Below are positions 1 to 11,727 of a DNA stretch of 64,000 nucleotides, one piece after another. The stretch comes from Rachycentron canadum. Lineage: Eukaryota; Chordata; Actinopteri; Carangiformes; Rachycentridae. The position numbers were made by a program, and so were the translations under genes. The DNA lies in assembly GCA_038496675.1 (NCBI GenBank), contig CM076666.1, positions 6,953,112 through 7,017,111 of the forward strand. Reading direction: 5' to 3'. A model generated the notes under the pieces. It was not told the DNA's origin, made no database searches, and saw only the letters and a program-made list of their open reading frames with translations. The stretch's first letter is position 1, and each line of letters starts with the position of its first letter.

Positions 1-1992
1 AACAGGAGGCATGGACAGCTGCATTTAAGTCTTAGTGATAGGACAAGTTTTACTTTACATGGCCCGAACATCGCCATCTCCGCGCCCGCTCTCGTTTTAC
101 AGGTCAGGCTTTCAGCAAGTGCTTGGTTTTCCTGTAAAAGCAGAGCGTTGGTACTTATGTAGCTGAATCGTGGTGCGTTTGTCGGCGGGTGTGAACATGA
201 GACGAGCACCAAGACGACGACTTGACAAGAGCTGTGCTTGCGTCTCACAACCTGCCAACGCATGAATGAAAGATTTCTGGGTGACTAGTGCTTTACTATA
301 TGAAAAGCAGCAAATACCTCTAGTACAGTACAATAGATCTGGTTTAGTTCAGCTTGAAAGACCTGCACCTACAAACCTTGTGTCGTGGCTAACTTCGCTC
401 CACAGATGTGGCAGTGAGGGGCTGTACTGCTCGAGAGGGCAGCTCACTTTAAATCATTTCTTTCTTCCTTTGTTTCTGTTGATCTGGTTGTTCTTTTCTT
501 GTTCATCCAAAGCTGTGTCATTATCAACCAGTTGATTGAGCAACTGATTGTCTGACTATGTAGTTTGTATCAGAAACACAAGGTGCATCTAAGTCGAACT
601 TTTACCAGTTTGACGACTGTATGTTCTCTCAAGCTAGCTCCACGTATTATGCATGAATCCAGTTGAAGCTTTTTTTTTTTGTATATTATTGTATATCACA
701 CTTTAAAAAAAAAAAAAAAACATGTATAAGTGATGTTTATATGTAGAGAAAAAAAGAAACATTCTTTGGGACAGTTTCACAGATATGGTTTAACTCAGTC
801 TCAGCATTATTTTGTGTTAACAGCTAATTCCAGTTTATTATATTTTGTAGAGTTGATTCCCTGTAGATTTTGGGTTTGTTGACGGATTTGATTTGCCTTA
901 AATGCTGATTTACCTTAGGCCGAGACTGAATCCATTAGACACATGGAAGATAATACAGGCAATTTGATTAGAGCAAATGGCGATAAAAGTTCAGTCAATC
1001 CTCAGATTATGTCCCCTTTGAGGTTTTTCGTAGAATCCAGATTCCAGATAACATTGCAATGCAATATCCTGAAGTGACTGAAGGGAGATTCCCACTGAAA
1101 AATAGCACTAGTGACTGAGGATAATCCATGTCTGCAGAAGCTTCCCAGCGTTGTGTGTTTGTGTCTTTTCTCCCCAGTTATATGAAGCTGTGTTACTGTA
1201 TGGTTACTGTATGGATGTGTTTACTGAATTCATCCTCACCCAACTTTCCTTTCTTTCAGTGTTCAGTTTCATCCATATCTTTGGAGTCAGATGAACCACA
1301 GATTATTTTTATTTTTTTTGTTTTTCCTAGCAGCTCTTCTTGAATTCCTGCAGTAATACTCACAAAGAAAGCAAAACTGTTTCTCTTTCTAAATTCCATT
1401 TGACAGTAGGCTGATCTTTGGCTTTGGAGAAAAATGCGTTTGTCCTTTGTAGATGAGTATCAGATGGGTGTGAGCTCCAAAAAAATGATCAGAATTTTTG
1501 AACAGAATTCAAAATGAAACGTCTTCATTCATTTCTTTTGAACAGGATTTGAAAACTGGCAATAGATATCCCAGCACTAAATGAATGTAAGTACATCTTA
1601 AAGTCAGATTATAGAGACCATGTGCAGTATCTGTCACCGTTTCCCATCCTGTTCTTAAGGTTCAAAGTGATCAGTTTTTTTTTTCTGCACAGTGATTAAC
1701 TATTGGTTACCACCTTTCTCTGTCACTTTCACGGTGATTCCTCCGTTCTTTCTCTTGTGCACATGTGGTCTTCTCTGTCAGTCCATGTTCCTCTGCAGTA
1801 TGTGATAGCAGATGGAGCCTGTTAGTTTTAGTTCTTACAACTCAAATTACACTCAGGCATCCATCCTCAGATGTACATAGTCTTTTTTTTTTTTTAGCTT
1901 TATGTGTACGACAGATATCACCATAAGCTGTTTTTTTTTTCTCTCCCTGTCCTTGTATGTCCCCTGTGAAATAAATACTATTTTATCACACG
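1..1992 (+). other. Probable 3' UTR of a plus-strand gene left of the window
   Basis: No convincing coding exon is visible on either strand. The stretch is T-rich with homopolymer runs and ends in a textbook polyadenylation context: AATAAA at 1970-1975 after a U-rich run, followed by a GT/T-rich downstream element. This suits the tail of a long teleost 3' UTR whose coding part lies before base 1. The identity of that gene cannot be read from here. It could also be plain intergenic DNA with a chance hexamer. Confidence 0.4.
1970..1975 (+). terminator. Candidate polyadenylation signal AATAAA
   Basis: The hexamer AATAAA is followed about 15-20 bases later by a T-rich and GTGT-containing stretch, as expected for a cleavage site. 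It would end the putative 3' UTR that fills the start of the window. Confidence 0.4.
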
Positions 1993-3519
1993 TGTAGCGT
2001 CTGGGGTTTTCTTTTCTTCTATGGCTTTCATTTTCATTTCATCAAAACTACTTGTTTCCCTGCTTTTTCTGTGTGTATTAGTTGGATAAAGCAATGGCAT
2101 CAATCAACAGGTCAGCTGTCAGGGCCTTATAGGGCCGGCGTCCTCAACGTTATTATTTTTTATTTATATATTTTTAATATTATAGTTATTTTCTTCTATT
2201 TTTTTTTAACTAGGTTTGATTCAGAAATGAAAGAGTTAGTTTAAAAAAAAATAAGAACATAACATCTCATCAGATATTTCAGCTATATCATTGGTAAGGA
2301 CCTAGACCCCACATCTGGCGGGTAAATTAACCAATCACATTTTGATTTGTAGTGGGTGGGACCAAGAGCTGAAGGGAAAGACCTAGTAGACTGGACAATG
2401 TAGGAGCTGAATGACCCCAACAGATGACAGTGATACAGCTGTTCAAATGACAGCAGGAGGAGACTCAATGGCCTTGATTCATTTTAATACATCCATGAGG
2501 AAAACAGGTGAGTCGTGTCGACTTCCTGTTTTGTTCTTGCATCACTTCCTCTGCAACACCGAGAGTCCAAAGAGGTGCAGTGCCATCTTGTGGCAGTGTT
2601 GTCCCCACCCGGTGTTCACTGACTCAACCCATCAGAAATACTACCCCATCCCTCCAGTCCAGATGTGTGCAGGTCCAGAGACTCGCTCAGAGACTCACTG
2701 TTCAGACCATGACAGAGCTGAAGGATTTTGGGGCCCTAGACAACCAGACCCAAGAGATTTCAGATCAACAAAATCCACTGAGGCCTTCAAAATGTCAACA
2801 TCCAGCACTGAGGCAGTGAAGACATTGTCTCATAGAGCAAAGATAATATTTAAAACTAGTACAATATATGACGAGACAAATGGGAGTTGCACTTAATTTG
2901 CTGACTACAATTTTGAAAATATATTCACATTATCTATCTTATCCTTTTTAAACCGAGTACCAAAATGTACAAAGGTGCAGCTGCTGTCTTTATTTCTGGG
3001 AATCATTTACTGCTATTGCATCAAACAGACAGTCTGACAGTGTGATGTAATGCACTGAAAAAACCTCTTTAAACTGAAAACCTCAATCTTCTTTATTTAG
3101 ATTTCTGTGATCAGACCCCAAAGCCAAGACCTTGTTTTGAGTCCAGCTGGCTCAGGGTGGCTCAGGCAGGGAGTAACAGGATCAGGGATGTGGTGTTAGA
3201 CCAGAGCTTCACATGAGTCAATTATGACTGACATCATATAGTAGAATAGTTCATAAAGTCATCAACTCATTTATTCACATACAGAACAGTCAGTCAGATG
3301 ACTATTATGTGACAGACTGAGTTAATAATTCAGCTGTTTTTGTAAATAAAATGGTTAAGATGTTGTTAGACCACAGCACTAATGGACTCTATCATGAACA
3401 GCAATGAGTGAGATAAGTTAGAGGTAAAAGATAAAAAACTTCATATAAGTAGGAAATCATTTTATTAGTATTGACCTTGTAATTCATTGGAAGTCAGCTA
3501 GTAATATTATTGAGTACTG
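1993..3519. other. Intergenic DNA, no gene seen
   Basis: Open frames between 2.4 and 2.9 kb overlap in several frames and show no recognisable domain or splice context. AT-rich spacer with short T runs. Nothing supportable. Confidence 0.5.
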
Positions 3520-4345
3520 ATGTAGCCAATCATACTTTATATGAAAAATCAAGAGTAAAATAAAAAAAAAACAACAGCCCTGTTGAAAACAGAAGTCTGA
3601 CCAGCTGCAGACAGACAGAAACTGTAGTTGTGGCGTGAGGTTTTGGTTCTGATGGACCGCAGCCTCCTGCCAGAGGAGAGTGTCTCAAAAAGCTTGTGAC
3701 CAGGGTGGGAAGGGTCAGCCATGATCTTTCCTGCCTGCCTCAGGGCCCTGGAAGTGAACAGACCCTGGAGAAATGGCAGGTTGCAGCCGATCACCTTCTC
3801 AGCGGACCGAATGACACGCTGTAGTCTGCCTTTGTCCTTGGCAGCGGCAGCAGCAAAGCAGATGGTGATGGAGGAGGTGAGGATGGACTCAATAATGGAG
3901 ATGTAGAAGTGCACCATCGTTGTCTTTAGCAGGTTGAACTTTTTCAGCTGCCACAGGAAGTTCATCCTCTGCTGGGCTTTCTCGGTGAGGGAGCTGATGT
4001 TCAGCTCCCATTGGAGGTCCTGGGTGATGATGGTTCCCAGTAAGCACACAGGATGATGGGGATGGGTGGGGCTGTGTTCTTCCTGAAGTCTACAGCCATC
4101 TCCACTGTCTTTGTAGAATTGAGCTCCAGGTTGCTCATGCTGCAACAGGTCACCAGAGGATCAATCTCCCTCCTGTAGGCAGACTCATCCCCACCAGAGA
4201 CGAGCCCAAGGAGGGAGGTGTCATCTGCAAACTTCAGAAGCTTAACAGACTGGTGACTGGAGGTGCAGCTGTTGGTGTACAGGGAGAAGAGTAGAGGGGA
4301 GAGAACGCAGCCTTGAGGGGACCCAGTGTGGATGGTCTGAGAGTC
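3520..4345 (-). mobile_element. 5'-truncated non-LTR retrotransposon (LINE), reverse transcriptase C-terminal part
   Basis: Minus-strand translation from about 4332 gives the RT domain-4 motif SPQGCVLSPLLFSLYTN. It is followed by the catalytic-loop motif FADDTSLLG (a YADD variant) near 4230. The thumb-side region then reads LGTIITQDLQWELNISSL and ends with an SADPSHP-like stretch (here MADPSHPGHKLFE). This is the C-terminal half of a jockey-superfamily RT of the L2/Rex1 kind that is common in fish. The frame shifts once near 4040-4060, so the copy is dead. The 5' end is missing, as usual for LINEs. An A/T-rich 3' tail follows below 3555. The exact clade is inferred, not proven. Confidence 0.85.
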
Positions 4346-4955
4346 AGAGAAAGCAGTGAGTCAATGTGATCTTCTGTGTTATCATGAGGTTGTGCTGGGT
4401 AAACTGAGATGTGAGAGGCAAATCAGCTGAAGGAACAAGGGGGGGGGGGGCGGGAAGGAACCAGAAAGGGAGGAGTAACACAGCTGTCTTCTGTCTCCTC
4501 CTGCTCCTCCTCCCTCTCTCAACTTTCTCTTTCCTCGTCCACTCCTTGTTCCATTCTCACTCTTGTAACCTTGCAGAGCTGCATAAAGGCTGGTGAGATA
4601 AGAACCTGTGACACAGCTTGTCACACTGTCCAAACTCAGCTCTCCCACTTTGGGAAAATTATGTTGTGGGGCTCCTGCATTGTCATTCCACCTGTTGTAC
4701 ATAGTCAAACACAGATGTTGGCGCAGGACATCAGGACATCACAGTTGGTCTGTGGATGAGTCAGCCCAGTGGAGAGAGACAGCAGAGCTCCTGATGGAGG
4801 AAAGACCCTTTGACATTTTCTGTGTGATAAAAAAACTTTATTAATGTTAACTCTGTCAAGAGATTGACATTGAAAATACTTTTCTAATAATTTGCCTGGT
4901 AAAGTGGATGATTTGTTGCAAATGCAGCACACAATACCACTAGTTCACTACATCA
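4346..4955. other. Intergenic spacer with G-run and pyrimidine tract
   Basis: Contains a 12-base G run near 4440-4451 and a CTCCTC-rich pyrimidine stretch at 4490-4550. Open frames here are low-complexity by-products. No gene seen. Confidence 0.5.
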
Positions 4956-4959
4956 AATT

Positions 4960-5440
4960 TATACACAACAGTGAACTGCTCTCTCTCAGGTTAATGATTC
5001 CCAGGGCGGATCGAGCGCTCCATGGTTCAAGGTCTTCAGTGCCACCTGAATCAGGGGGGTCCACACAAATGTCTTCTGACTGTGAAGGTTTCTGCCACTG
5101 ACGATTGTGTTCACAATTAAACTTCTGTCCAGAGAAGAGTTAGGCAGTTAGGCTCGGTGTCAGTCCGGCTGCTAGTTTCGCTACATAAATCAGATGGTGC
5201 TGTGATTGGCTAAAGCTCAATCATAGGGATGCCTTTGATGGTTGGCTTCTCTTGGGGGCTCAGTGGGATGTGTAAGGTTAACCATATCATTGTTAAAGCC
5301 AGAATCTTGGTACAGTAAGACGAAACTGTGGTTTGTTTTGAGAGTGCCTTTGAGCCAGCCAATCAAATCTTCAAGTGTGTCAGGTTGTGTTGTCATCTCC
5401 CTTGTAGACAATATCTGTCATGGTTTATTTCTTTTGCACA
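4960..5440 (-). pseudogene. Decayed copy of a PB1-like domain coding sequence (fish multicopy family)
   Basis: Minus-strand translation of 5411-5217 reads TLEDLIGWLKGTLKTNHSFV, then a stretch like LLYQDSGFNNDMVNLTHPTE. This follows the layout of a PB1-like ubiquitin-fold domain (leading helix, FxLQYxDxDFxNxxVxLT strand-loop motif) found at the N-terminus of a large teleost family often labelled SAMD3-like. Downstream, SETSSRTDTE fits the usual Ser/Thr linker, but stop codons follow. Upstream, an ATG-led MAVQKK stretch runs into a stop. The copy is broken and I see no introns, so it is probably a retro-copy or transposon-linked relic. The family assignment is from pattern memory and needs a database search. 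Confidence 0.5.
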
Positions 5441-6650
5441 GCCATCTTGGAAAAAAATTACAGACAGGTATTTAGCAAATAGCATACTGGGCCAGTTTTA
5501 TGATTAGATCTCCTTGCACTCTCTGTTGACAGTGGGGGGAAATCACTCAACTCTGACATCTTAACCACACTCATAGACGGGACATCACTACAGAGAAGAT
5601 GGCCAGGGTCAGATGTCCTTGGTGCCATTCTGCCACAAACAGAATTTCTCTGTTGGCTGCAACAATTCTTTTTCAGTCTGGGTAAAATCAAGGAAAACTG
5701 AGCATTAGCCAGTAGAGCGAATCATTCCCGGCTTATACTTGATTCCCTCTACACAGACAGATGACGCATCTAGGACTGGCCCTGGTACTGTCTACTGATG
5801 GTCTGAAAATGAGATACAGTCAACATGGGAACTGACTACTTTCCACTGTTTGGTAACATGAGTGATAACTATTTCATTTTAACTATTGTTTTGAAATTTT
5901 GAGCATTGCCAATTGCGTGTGTTTCCCTTCGAAGTACATTGTCCAAACCTCAAAGAAGGAATTGAAATTCCTTACAAGCTGAGGGTAATGTTTCAAAGTG
6001 ATGCTTTGACCTAAAACGAAAATCTGGAAATGTTGACTGCAATATCATCAGCATGTGACATATGCTCCCGTACAGCATCACTGTCATAGTTAACGTAATC
6101 AGGACCAACAATTTCTGAACTGAACCTCTCCCACTTCTGTTGCTTGTGTACTTTACTGTTGTGTGCTTTGAAAGTAGACACTGCTTTGAAAGTAAACAGT
6201 CTTTAAAAGGGCAGCAGACTTTATGGTTTACAGTGTGCAGTATGCAGGTGAGTTAGTCAGCCTCAGACCAAGAGTCAGCAAACCCACATGACAGACACCA
6301 AAACTTAACAGGTACATCTACACTTTGTTGCTGATCTGAAGTTTTGTTGTGCCCGGTGAGCAGGCTCCAGCTGTGTTATTTTAAGTTTTCAACTTCATAA
6401 CATCAGTATTCTGCTAAAATATCCACTATGGACTTTCCATAATATTATATATTCATATATTTTAATATATTTCTTTTCTTCCGTCGCCATAGTAACAGAT
6501 GCTGAAGCTCATGGTGCCATTGATGCTGCACATGCAGACAGAAAAAAAAAGAACTTAAATTAAATTAAAGCCATTCACGCATTACATGTTTAGAACTTAG
6601 TAGATCATACTTACATTTCACAATGATTCAATAAAAAAAAAAAGTAGTTG
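5441..6650. other. Intergenic DNA, no gene seen
   Basis: The reverse strand at 5458-5691 stays open but resembles the transcribed flank of the adjacent PB1-like relic rather than a gene. The rest is AT-rich spacer. Confidence 0.4.
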
Positions 6651-6679
6651 TGAGTGCTTTGTTATTAAACTTTTTCAGA

Positions 6680-7279
6680 TTGGCGTTGGCAGTATCCCAG
6701 CAACCAGCCTCGTCGCCGAGACACAGCACGACGGTGCACGCAGCGGTGACGTCATTCGGAGCAAAGGTCTTTTCCGGGCTTTGGAAAAGTTTTACAAAGA
6801 TTAAAACCCAGCAAATTAAAAATATACAATACGGAAATTTAATAACTGACTGTTTGCACAACTGGAGATGTCCACTCTCTTTTCACTATTATGGTCTATG
6901 GGAAAAATAGTTTTTAGGCCGCGGGTTTTTTTTTTTTTTTTTTTCGCTGCAATACCACGAGTGGCCACTGGCTGCAAGGTTGAGCGGCGGCGCCTTGTCC
7001 AGGTGTGTCGCCATCATCAGTCATTTTCATCCATGCCTCGACCCCCCGGGGCCACGGGGTTTACCTGTTTCCATCCAGGGGTTCAAACTTGCAGGGAGCG
7101 ACTTTACCCGCGTTGTCAAACCAAACTTCAGACACACAGTCCACAATGGACCTCACACCATAATGTTCACAGCTCGGACTACTTTAGGAAAAGCCCATTG
7201 GATGCCTTTGACCGACGGACTAAGGGCTTATGGAGCACTGAGGAAAAGGCGGGCCATGAGACACCAGGAGCTCCTCACA
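6680..7279 (+). promoter_or_regulatory. CpG-rich block: candidate promoter and first exon of an unidentified plus-strand gene
   Basis: CpG is locally far more frequent than in the flanks (GTCGCCGAGAC, GCGGCGGCGCC, CCCCCCGGGGCC). It includes a TGACGTCA CRE-type site near 6746 and GC-box-like runs, and ends at a good donor, CTCACAG|GTAGGG (junction at 7279/7280). Two frames are open through the block. One offers an ATG at 7162 and about 40 codons (MFTARTTLGKAHWMPLTDGL and onward); the other has an ATG at 7033 and about 83 codons. Neither product is recognised, so the exon may be 5' UTR. No downstream exon was found on the plus strand within the window. Confidence 0.4.
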
Positions 7280-7283
7280 GGTA

Positions 7284-8219
7284 GGGACAGTTTCTCCATT
7301 TTGCTGGTTTACCACACAGACATGTATTAATTCTACCTTTGTGCGCACGGTTCCTGTGAAATTACCTGCAATGGAGGTGCCATGTGAGACTCTTGGGTCT
7401 GTGGCTGTGTTTTAAAGGTGTATTTTGCTTGTGTTGCTCTTGGGTGTGTTTACACTGCTTGTACTCTGAAAGTGGGCCTCTTCGTTGAAGGCCAAACGCC
7501 CTCTGCACTGCAATTTGGTTTTCGCTTGGTTGTAATGTTGGCGCTAAATGTCAACTGTCTGGTGTCTGAAACCTTGCGAAGAATGTGATTACTCTCAACA
7601 AAGAGCCATTGATGGAGATGCTCTTGACTCTTTATTGCGCTGTTTGTGTTGTTTGAGCTTGTTGGTCTCAAACTGGCGACCGAGTTTGCCCTACAGCATG
7701 TTGCTTCCTGTACCAGCCTCTTTTCAGAGAGTTTCCATTATCTGATTGTGACAGTGTCTGATGAATCCCAAATGCTCAAGCTGCCTTTTGTTGTCTTTGT
7801 GAAAGGGTCTTTTAGGATGTTTTAATGGACTGAAATTGCCTTGGTGCTCTGGCTACGCTGACCATGTGGCAAACATGTTGTCATGCAGGCTTTTGCATGT
7901 TCAGGCTCCAAGTTTTTAAAAATCACAGGAGTGTATTCTCTATTGTTCACTTGGCAATCTTTGATGTCACGTGGACCCCTTCCATGTAGATGAGGAGACC
8001 CTTACAGAGAAATCTTCTCCTTTTTTTTAGTTTCTTTTTCCCTAATTAATCAGTCTGATGTCCAACAGTCCTTCGTCTGGTGCTGGTGTTGTTGTGGAGA
8101 ACACATTCGGCATAACAGAAACAGTGTTTGAGGGTGTTAATAGTTAAACAGAGAACAAGGAGAAACCAGTAACCACAGTGACTTTTTTTTTTTATTGTTT
8201 TAAGTAACTTCATTCAGTG
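7284..8219. other. Spacer or intron, no gene seen
   Basis: Follows the donor-like site of the CpG-rich block. No exon with credible splice sites was found on either strand. Confidence 0.4.
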
Positions 8220-8510
8220 GAATGGCAACTCTGAGTCAGCCCCCCCTATTCAGGATACCCTCAATTAATGGCAACAGCTCAGCACAATCGCTTTGAGAGA
8301 TTCTCTCAGTTCCCACTTTGCAGCCGACGCGGGGTTTCTACTCAACAGTAGTCACTGTGACCAATAATAGCTTTCAATTTAATTAGCGCGAGTAGAGAGA
8401 AGTTGCAATGTTACTGAAAGAAAGGGCTTATTTATTGCTCATGAATTCAACTTTCATTTGGGGGAGAAATCTTCTTTCACAGGCAGCTAATTAGTCTGCA
8501 CATATTGTAC
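8220..8510. promoter_or_regulatory. Candidate conserved non-coding element with homeodomain-type sites
   Basis: A low-repeat, non-coding block dense in TAATTA/AATTAG cores, for example CAATTTAATTAGCGCGAG near 8375 and GCTAATTAGTCTGCAC near 8485, with a TATTGCTCATGAATTCA stretch. This texture is typical of vertebrate developmental enhancers. The call is inference only; no alignment could be made. Confidence 0.25.
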
Positions 8511-8886
8511 AATGAAATGAAGAGGGGCAGTTTGATTTCCTTTCCTTAAAAAAACATTACTCACGTCTTATTATTGTTACTTGACCTGAAAGGACCTGTA
8601 CATTTTCTGTGTATTGTACAAGGTGGGGCTGAATTCTTTTTCTGCAGAGTCAGTGAGCAACATATTGTCTTATACTAAACAGAACATTCCCAACAGAACA
8701 TTGACGGTTGACAGGGTCCTTTCAAATTTATAAAATATTTTTGCTTGATACTCCATTTTTCCTTGCAGTGTTAGAAGTGTGAGAAGACTGAACTAAAAGA
8801 CTGATTCCATACAGCTAAGATCAAAGTGTTTACTTGTGATGGCAGGATTTAAAATCTTTTGCTATAGTAGTTTCCTAGTATCACAT

Positions 8887-8921
8887 TATATATATATATA
8901 TATACACACACACATATATAA
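8887..8921. repeat. (TA)n(CA)n(TA)n compound microsatellite
   Basis: Alternating TA, then ACACACAC, then TATATA visible directly in the sequence. Confidence 0.9.
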
Positions 8922-10322
8922 ATAGACTATATGTTTTGATACAAAAACATAGACTATATTTACAGGATATATTTTATTGTGATAAAAGAGCACTACATTA
9001 AAACTATCTTGTTACTAGCTATGCTTTTTTTTTTACTATTAAACAAAATATCAACAGATAATACAAAACATAAATACATCACACATGAAAAACAAAATGT
9101 GCAAAATTCAACATAATATTCCATTAATGAAGGTCACGTTGTAAACATAAGCAGCAGTAAAGGAGTTTCTCACATTAGTCTGAACCTTTTCTCTCTGAAA
9201 GTCAATTCCAGTTAAGTAGCTGTCATACGGTACAGTGTTAATGACTGTTTAAGTTGCTGATGTGAACACTTGTAGTCTGTCACTTCTCTTCCATGCCTTT
9301 ATCTTCCATTTATAATACAGAGGTGAGACAGAAATAATTTAAATATAGATGGTAGGGCAATAGCAGGAAAAAAACTTTGATTGAAACACATATGTACCAG
9401 GCCTTTATACTATAAACACATTGTGCAAATTTTAGGACCTGATGAGTACCAACTTCACTTTCTCTATCATTTATCTTATCACATTTCAAATGAAAGACTC
9501 TTTATCACGACTCTTAACTTCTATGCTCTTCACCTCAAATTACTTAACAGAGAAAAATACACATAACTAACAGAATTAAAACCAATGGTTAAATCAATAC
9601 AGCTCACTGTAGCCACCCAGTGGACACCAAGCATCACTGCAAATTTAATCACCAAGCACCAGCTTCACAAGGAAAAAGTAAATAGAAATATATCTGAAGC
9701 AAATTAAAACATTTGTTGTGGCTCATGTTTGACAAAGCTGTGATGTTAAATTTTCAGCATAAACTAAACTCTTTCCCACCTGAAAAAGCTAGATGCACAC
9801 CTTTACAAACCTTTTACACCTTTGCAAATCAGGTCGGAAGCATTCCATTAATATAAGTCTCTAAAACCCATTAATTCCACTCCATTACAACATAGTATTA
9901 TAGCGTTATTTAAAACACAGTATTTACAATACTGTTAAGGAATGTGTGTGTGATTAGTCTACATCTAAAACAGTGTAATAAGTTTTCCCTTTAAATGCTC
10001 TGTGACTTAGTGGATTATATTTATATACTGTTACAATAAGAAGTCCATATCCCTCTCAGTTCATGGTTTCACCACTGAAAAGCCAAATGAGAAATTCCAG
10101 CATGTAAACTGTGTTGTACAGTATCAATCATTTAAGTACAGCAGCATAAAAAAACTAAAATACGACAATACAGCAAGTTTATATGTAATATGATAGATAT
10201 TACTTGTAATGAATACACTATTGTACAAGTTATTCCCTTGAGTGTTTAAAATAAATACACAGCATCTTTATCGTACCAGTTCTTCATTTCCCTTGTTTTT
10301 TCTGTGGTTGGCGTGAAACAGG
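8922..10322. other. AT-rich intergenic DNA
   Basis: Strongly AT-rich, no long credible frames and no repeat family recognised. It may include the 3' UTR of the two unassigned minus-strand exons at 10.3-10.8 kb. Confidence 0.4.
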
Positions 10323-10441
10323 TCACTTGGGAAACCGCACACCTTTCAAAATAACATTAAATTGGTCTACTTTCATATTTTGCTTTTCTTGTAACAAGTG
10401 TGCCAAATCTGTAAATGCACATTGCACAATGGATGGAGTTT
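10323..10441 (-). CDS. Unassigned terminal coding exon
   Basis: After a strong acceptor (CTATTTGTTTTACAG|CAAACTCC) the minus strand reads QTPSIVQCAFTDLAHLLQEK and continues QNMKVDQFNVILKGVRFPK before a TGA. Amino-acid texture and codon use look like real protein, an amphipathic helix-rich C-terminus of 39 residues. I do not recognise the protein. The preceding candidate exon is 125 bp upstream. The first exons of such a gene would have to lie within or beyond TMEM267, which is transcribed from the same strand just upstream. This may therefore be a partial duplicate or pseudogene, or a nested or overlapping transcript. Confidence 0.35.
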
Positions 10442-10566
10442 GCTGTAAAACAAATAGAGTAAAACAAATGATGATGAAAGAAAGTAACAAGTAATGATCC
10501 AGAAAACTAGCTAATGATCTGGATTGTACAGCATTTTCAGCACAGTATCTCTTAAAAATGGGATAC

Positions 10567-10789
10567 ACCTAAATCAACAAGTATGGTGCTTTGAATTGAA
10601 CTTAAGTCCGTAGTTTTTGGAGTGAGGATGTGCTTTTTGCTAAATCCAACATTGCCAAGATGCTGCAAATTTAAACTTAAAGAAAAAAGGAATATCACTA
10701 CATTAGGCAACTCAAAAACCGTCCTTCTCTTTGTCTGACATGTTTGGCACTGAAACCACTGTTGCAGCTCTGACATCCAATAACTGGCT
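10567..10789 (-). CDS. Unassigned coding-looking exon(s)
   Basis: Starts after TTTTTTCTATAG (acceptor) with codons reading EASYWMSELQQWFQCQTCQT, then KRRTVFELPN. It stays open through a hydrophobic stretch (VVIFLFSLSLNLQ) into HLGNVGFSKKHILTPKTTDL and SSIQSTILVDL, ending at a GTGTAT donor. The hydrophobic stretch could instead be a 39-base GT...CAG segment, which is too short for an ordinary intron. Protein not recognised. Together with the exon at 10323-10441 it could be the 3' end of one gene; the frame at the join is consistent with QTPSIV following ILVDL only if the donor is used as shown. Confidence 0.3.
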
Positions 10790-11390
10790 TCTATAGAAAA
10801 AAGTTGCTTGTGATTGAACAGTGACACTCATCTGAGCAGCTAAAGAGGTTAATGCATGTTGCGTTAAATGATGCCACACATAATTATTGTTTTTCAGTGG
10901 TTAATGGTCGATCTGTCATTGGAATGTGTAAGCGATTAAAACATCAATCTACAATACACAATTTTAAATGCACAGTGGAATAACAGTGGTAACGCACTGT
11001 TGGATGCACTGAGGGAGAAAATGACTGTATGACAATGTGCCAGTGTCATACAGCCTGTGGTTGACCTTTGGTTGACTTTTCCTTGAGTGTTTGTAGGATA
11101 AGGACAGACAGTGGTACTTAAGGTGATAAGAGGTCAGGGAACCAAGAAATGTGAACACAGGTCAAGTCTTGGGTCCCTCACTGGGGTTTGGGTAGATGAA
11201 CAGACAGCAGGCAAGCCTCTGCAAAATGATATGTCAAAGCTTTAAAGGGTCACTCCCAAAACACTTAAGACAGCCAATAGAGGTCAGTATCACTCTCTAG
11301 GTATGTGAATAATGTTCTTATATATTTCCATGTTACTAGAAAGAAAGAAATTGTGATTGGCACTGGTACATTCTCTGAATGAAAAGCTAA

Positions 11391-11396
11391 TTTATT
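11391..11396 (-). terminator. Candidate polyadenylation signal of TMEM267
   Basis: TTTATT on the plus strand reads AATAAA on the minus strand, about 330 bases after the TMEM267 stop codon. A second possible signal lies nearer the stop at 11461. Confidence 0.4.
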
Positions 11397-11727
11397 TTAC
11401 AAATGTTTCCATCCAAGGTACCCAAACCTTTAGATTGTAAATGTTTTTTGTTTTTTTTTGTTTATTTATTTTATTTTTTTTTATTACCCATTATCATATA
11501 GTGACTGTTTCTTCACCTTTATGATTGGAAATGTCAGGAAAAAAAAAAAAAATCTCCACACCTTACCTGGAAAAAAAGTCTCAAGTTGATCTTTCATTGT
11601 AATCTTTCCACTAAAAAGTAGAAGAAGTTGCAATTGTAATCGCCGGTTTCAAAGAGCTTAGACCACTTTCCCCAGAGGCAATTCATAAAAGATCAGCATT
11701 AGATGTTGATGGTAAAGTCAATGGCCT
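11397..11727 (-). other. TMEM267: TMEM267 3' UTR (proximal part)
   Basis: Non-coding, AT-rich sequence between the TMEM267 stop and the first minus-strand AATAAA. The length is inferred from that signal and the real end may be further down. Confidence 0.45.

Noticed and set aside
2411..2896. Plus-strand frame of about 160 codons
   Set aside because: Overlapping frames in other phases are equally long; no known domain or splice support.
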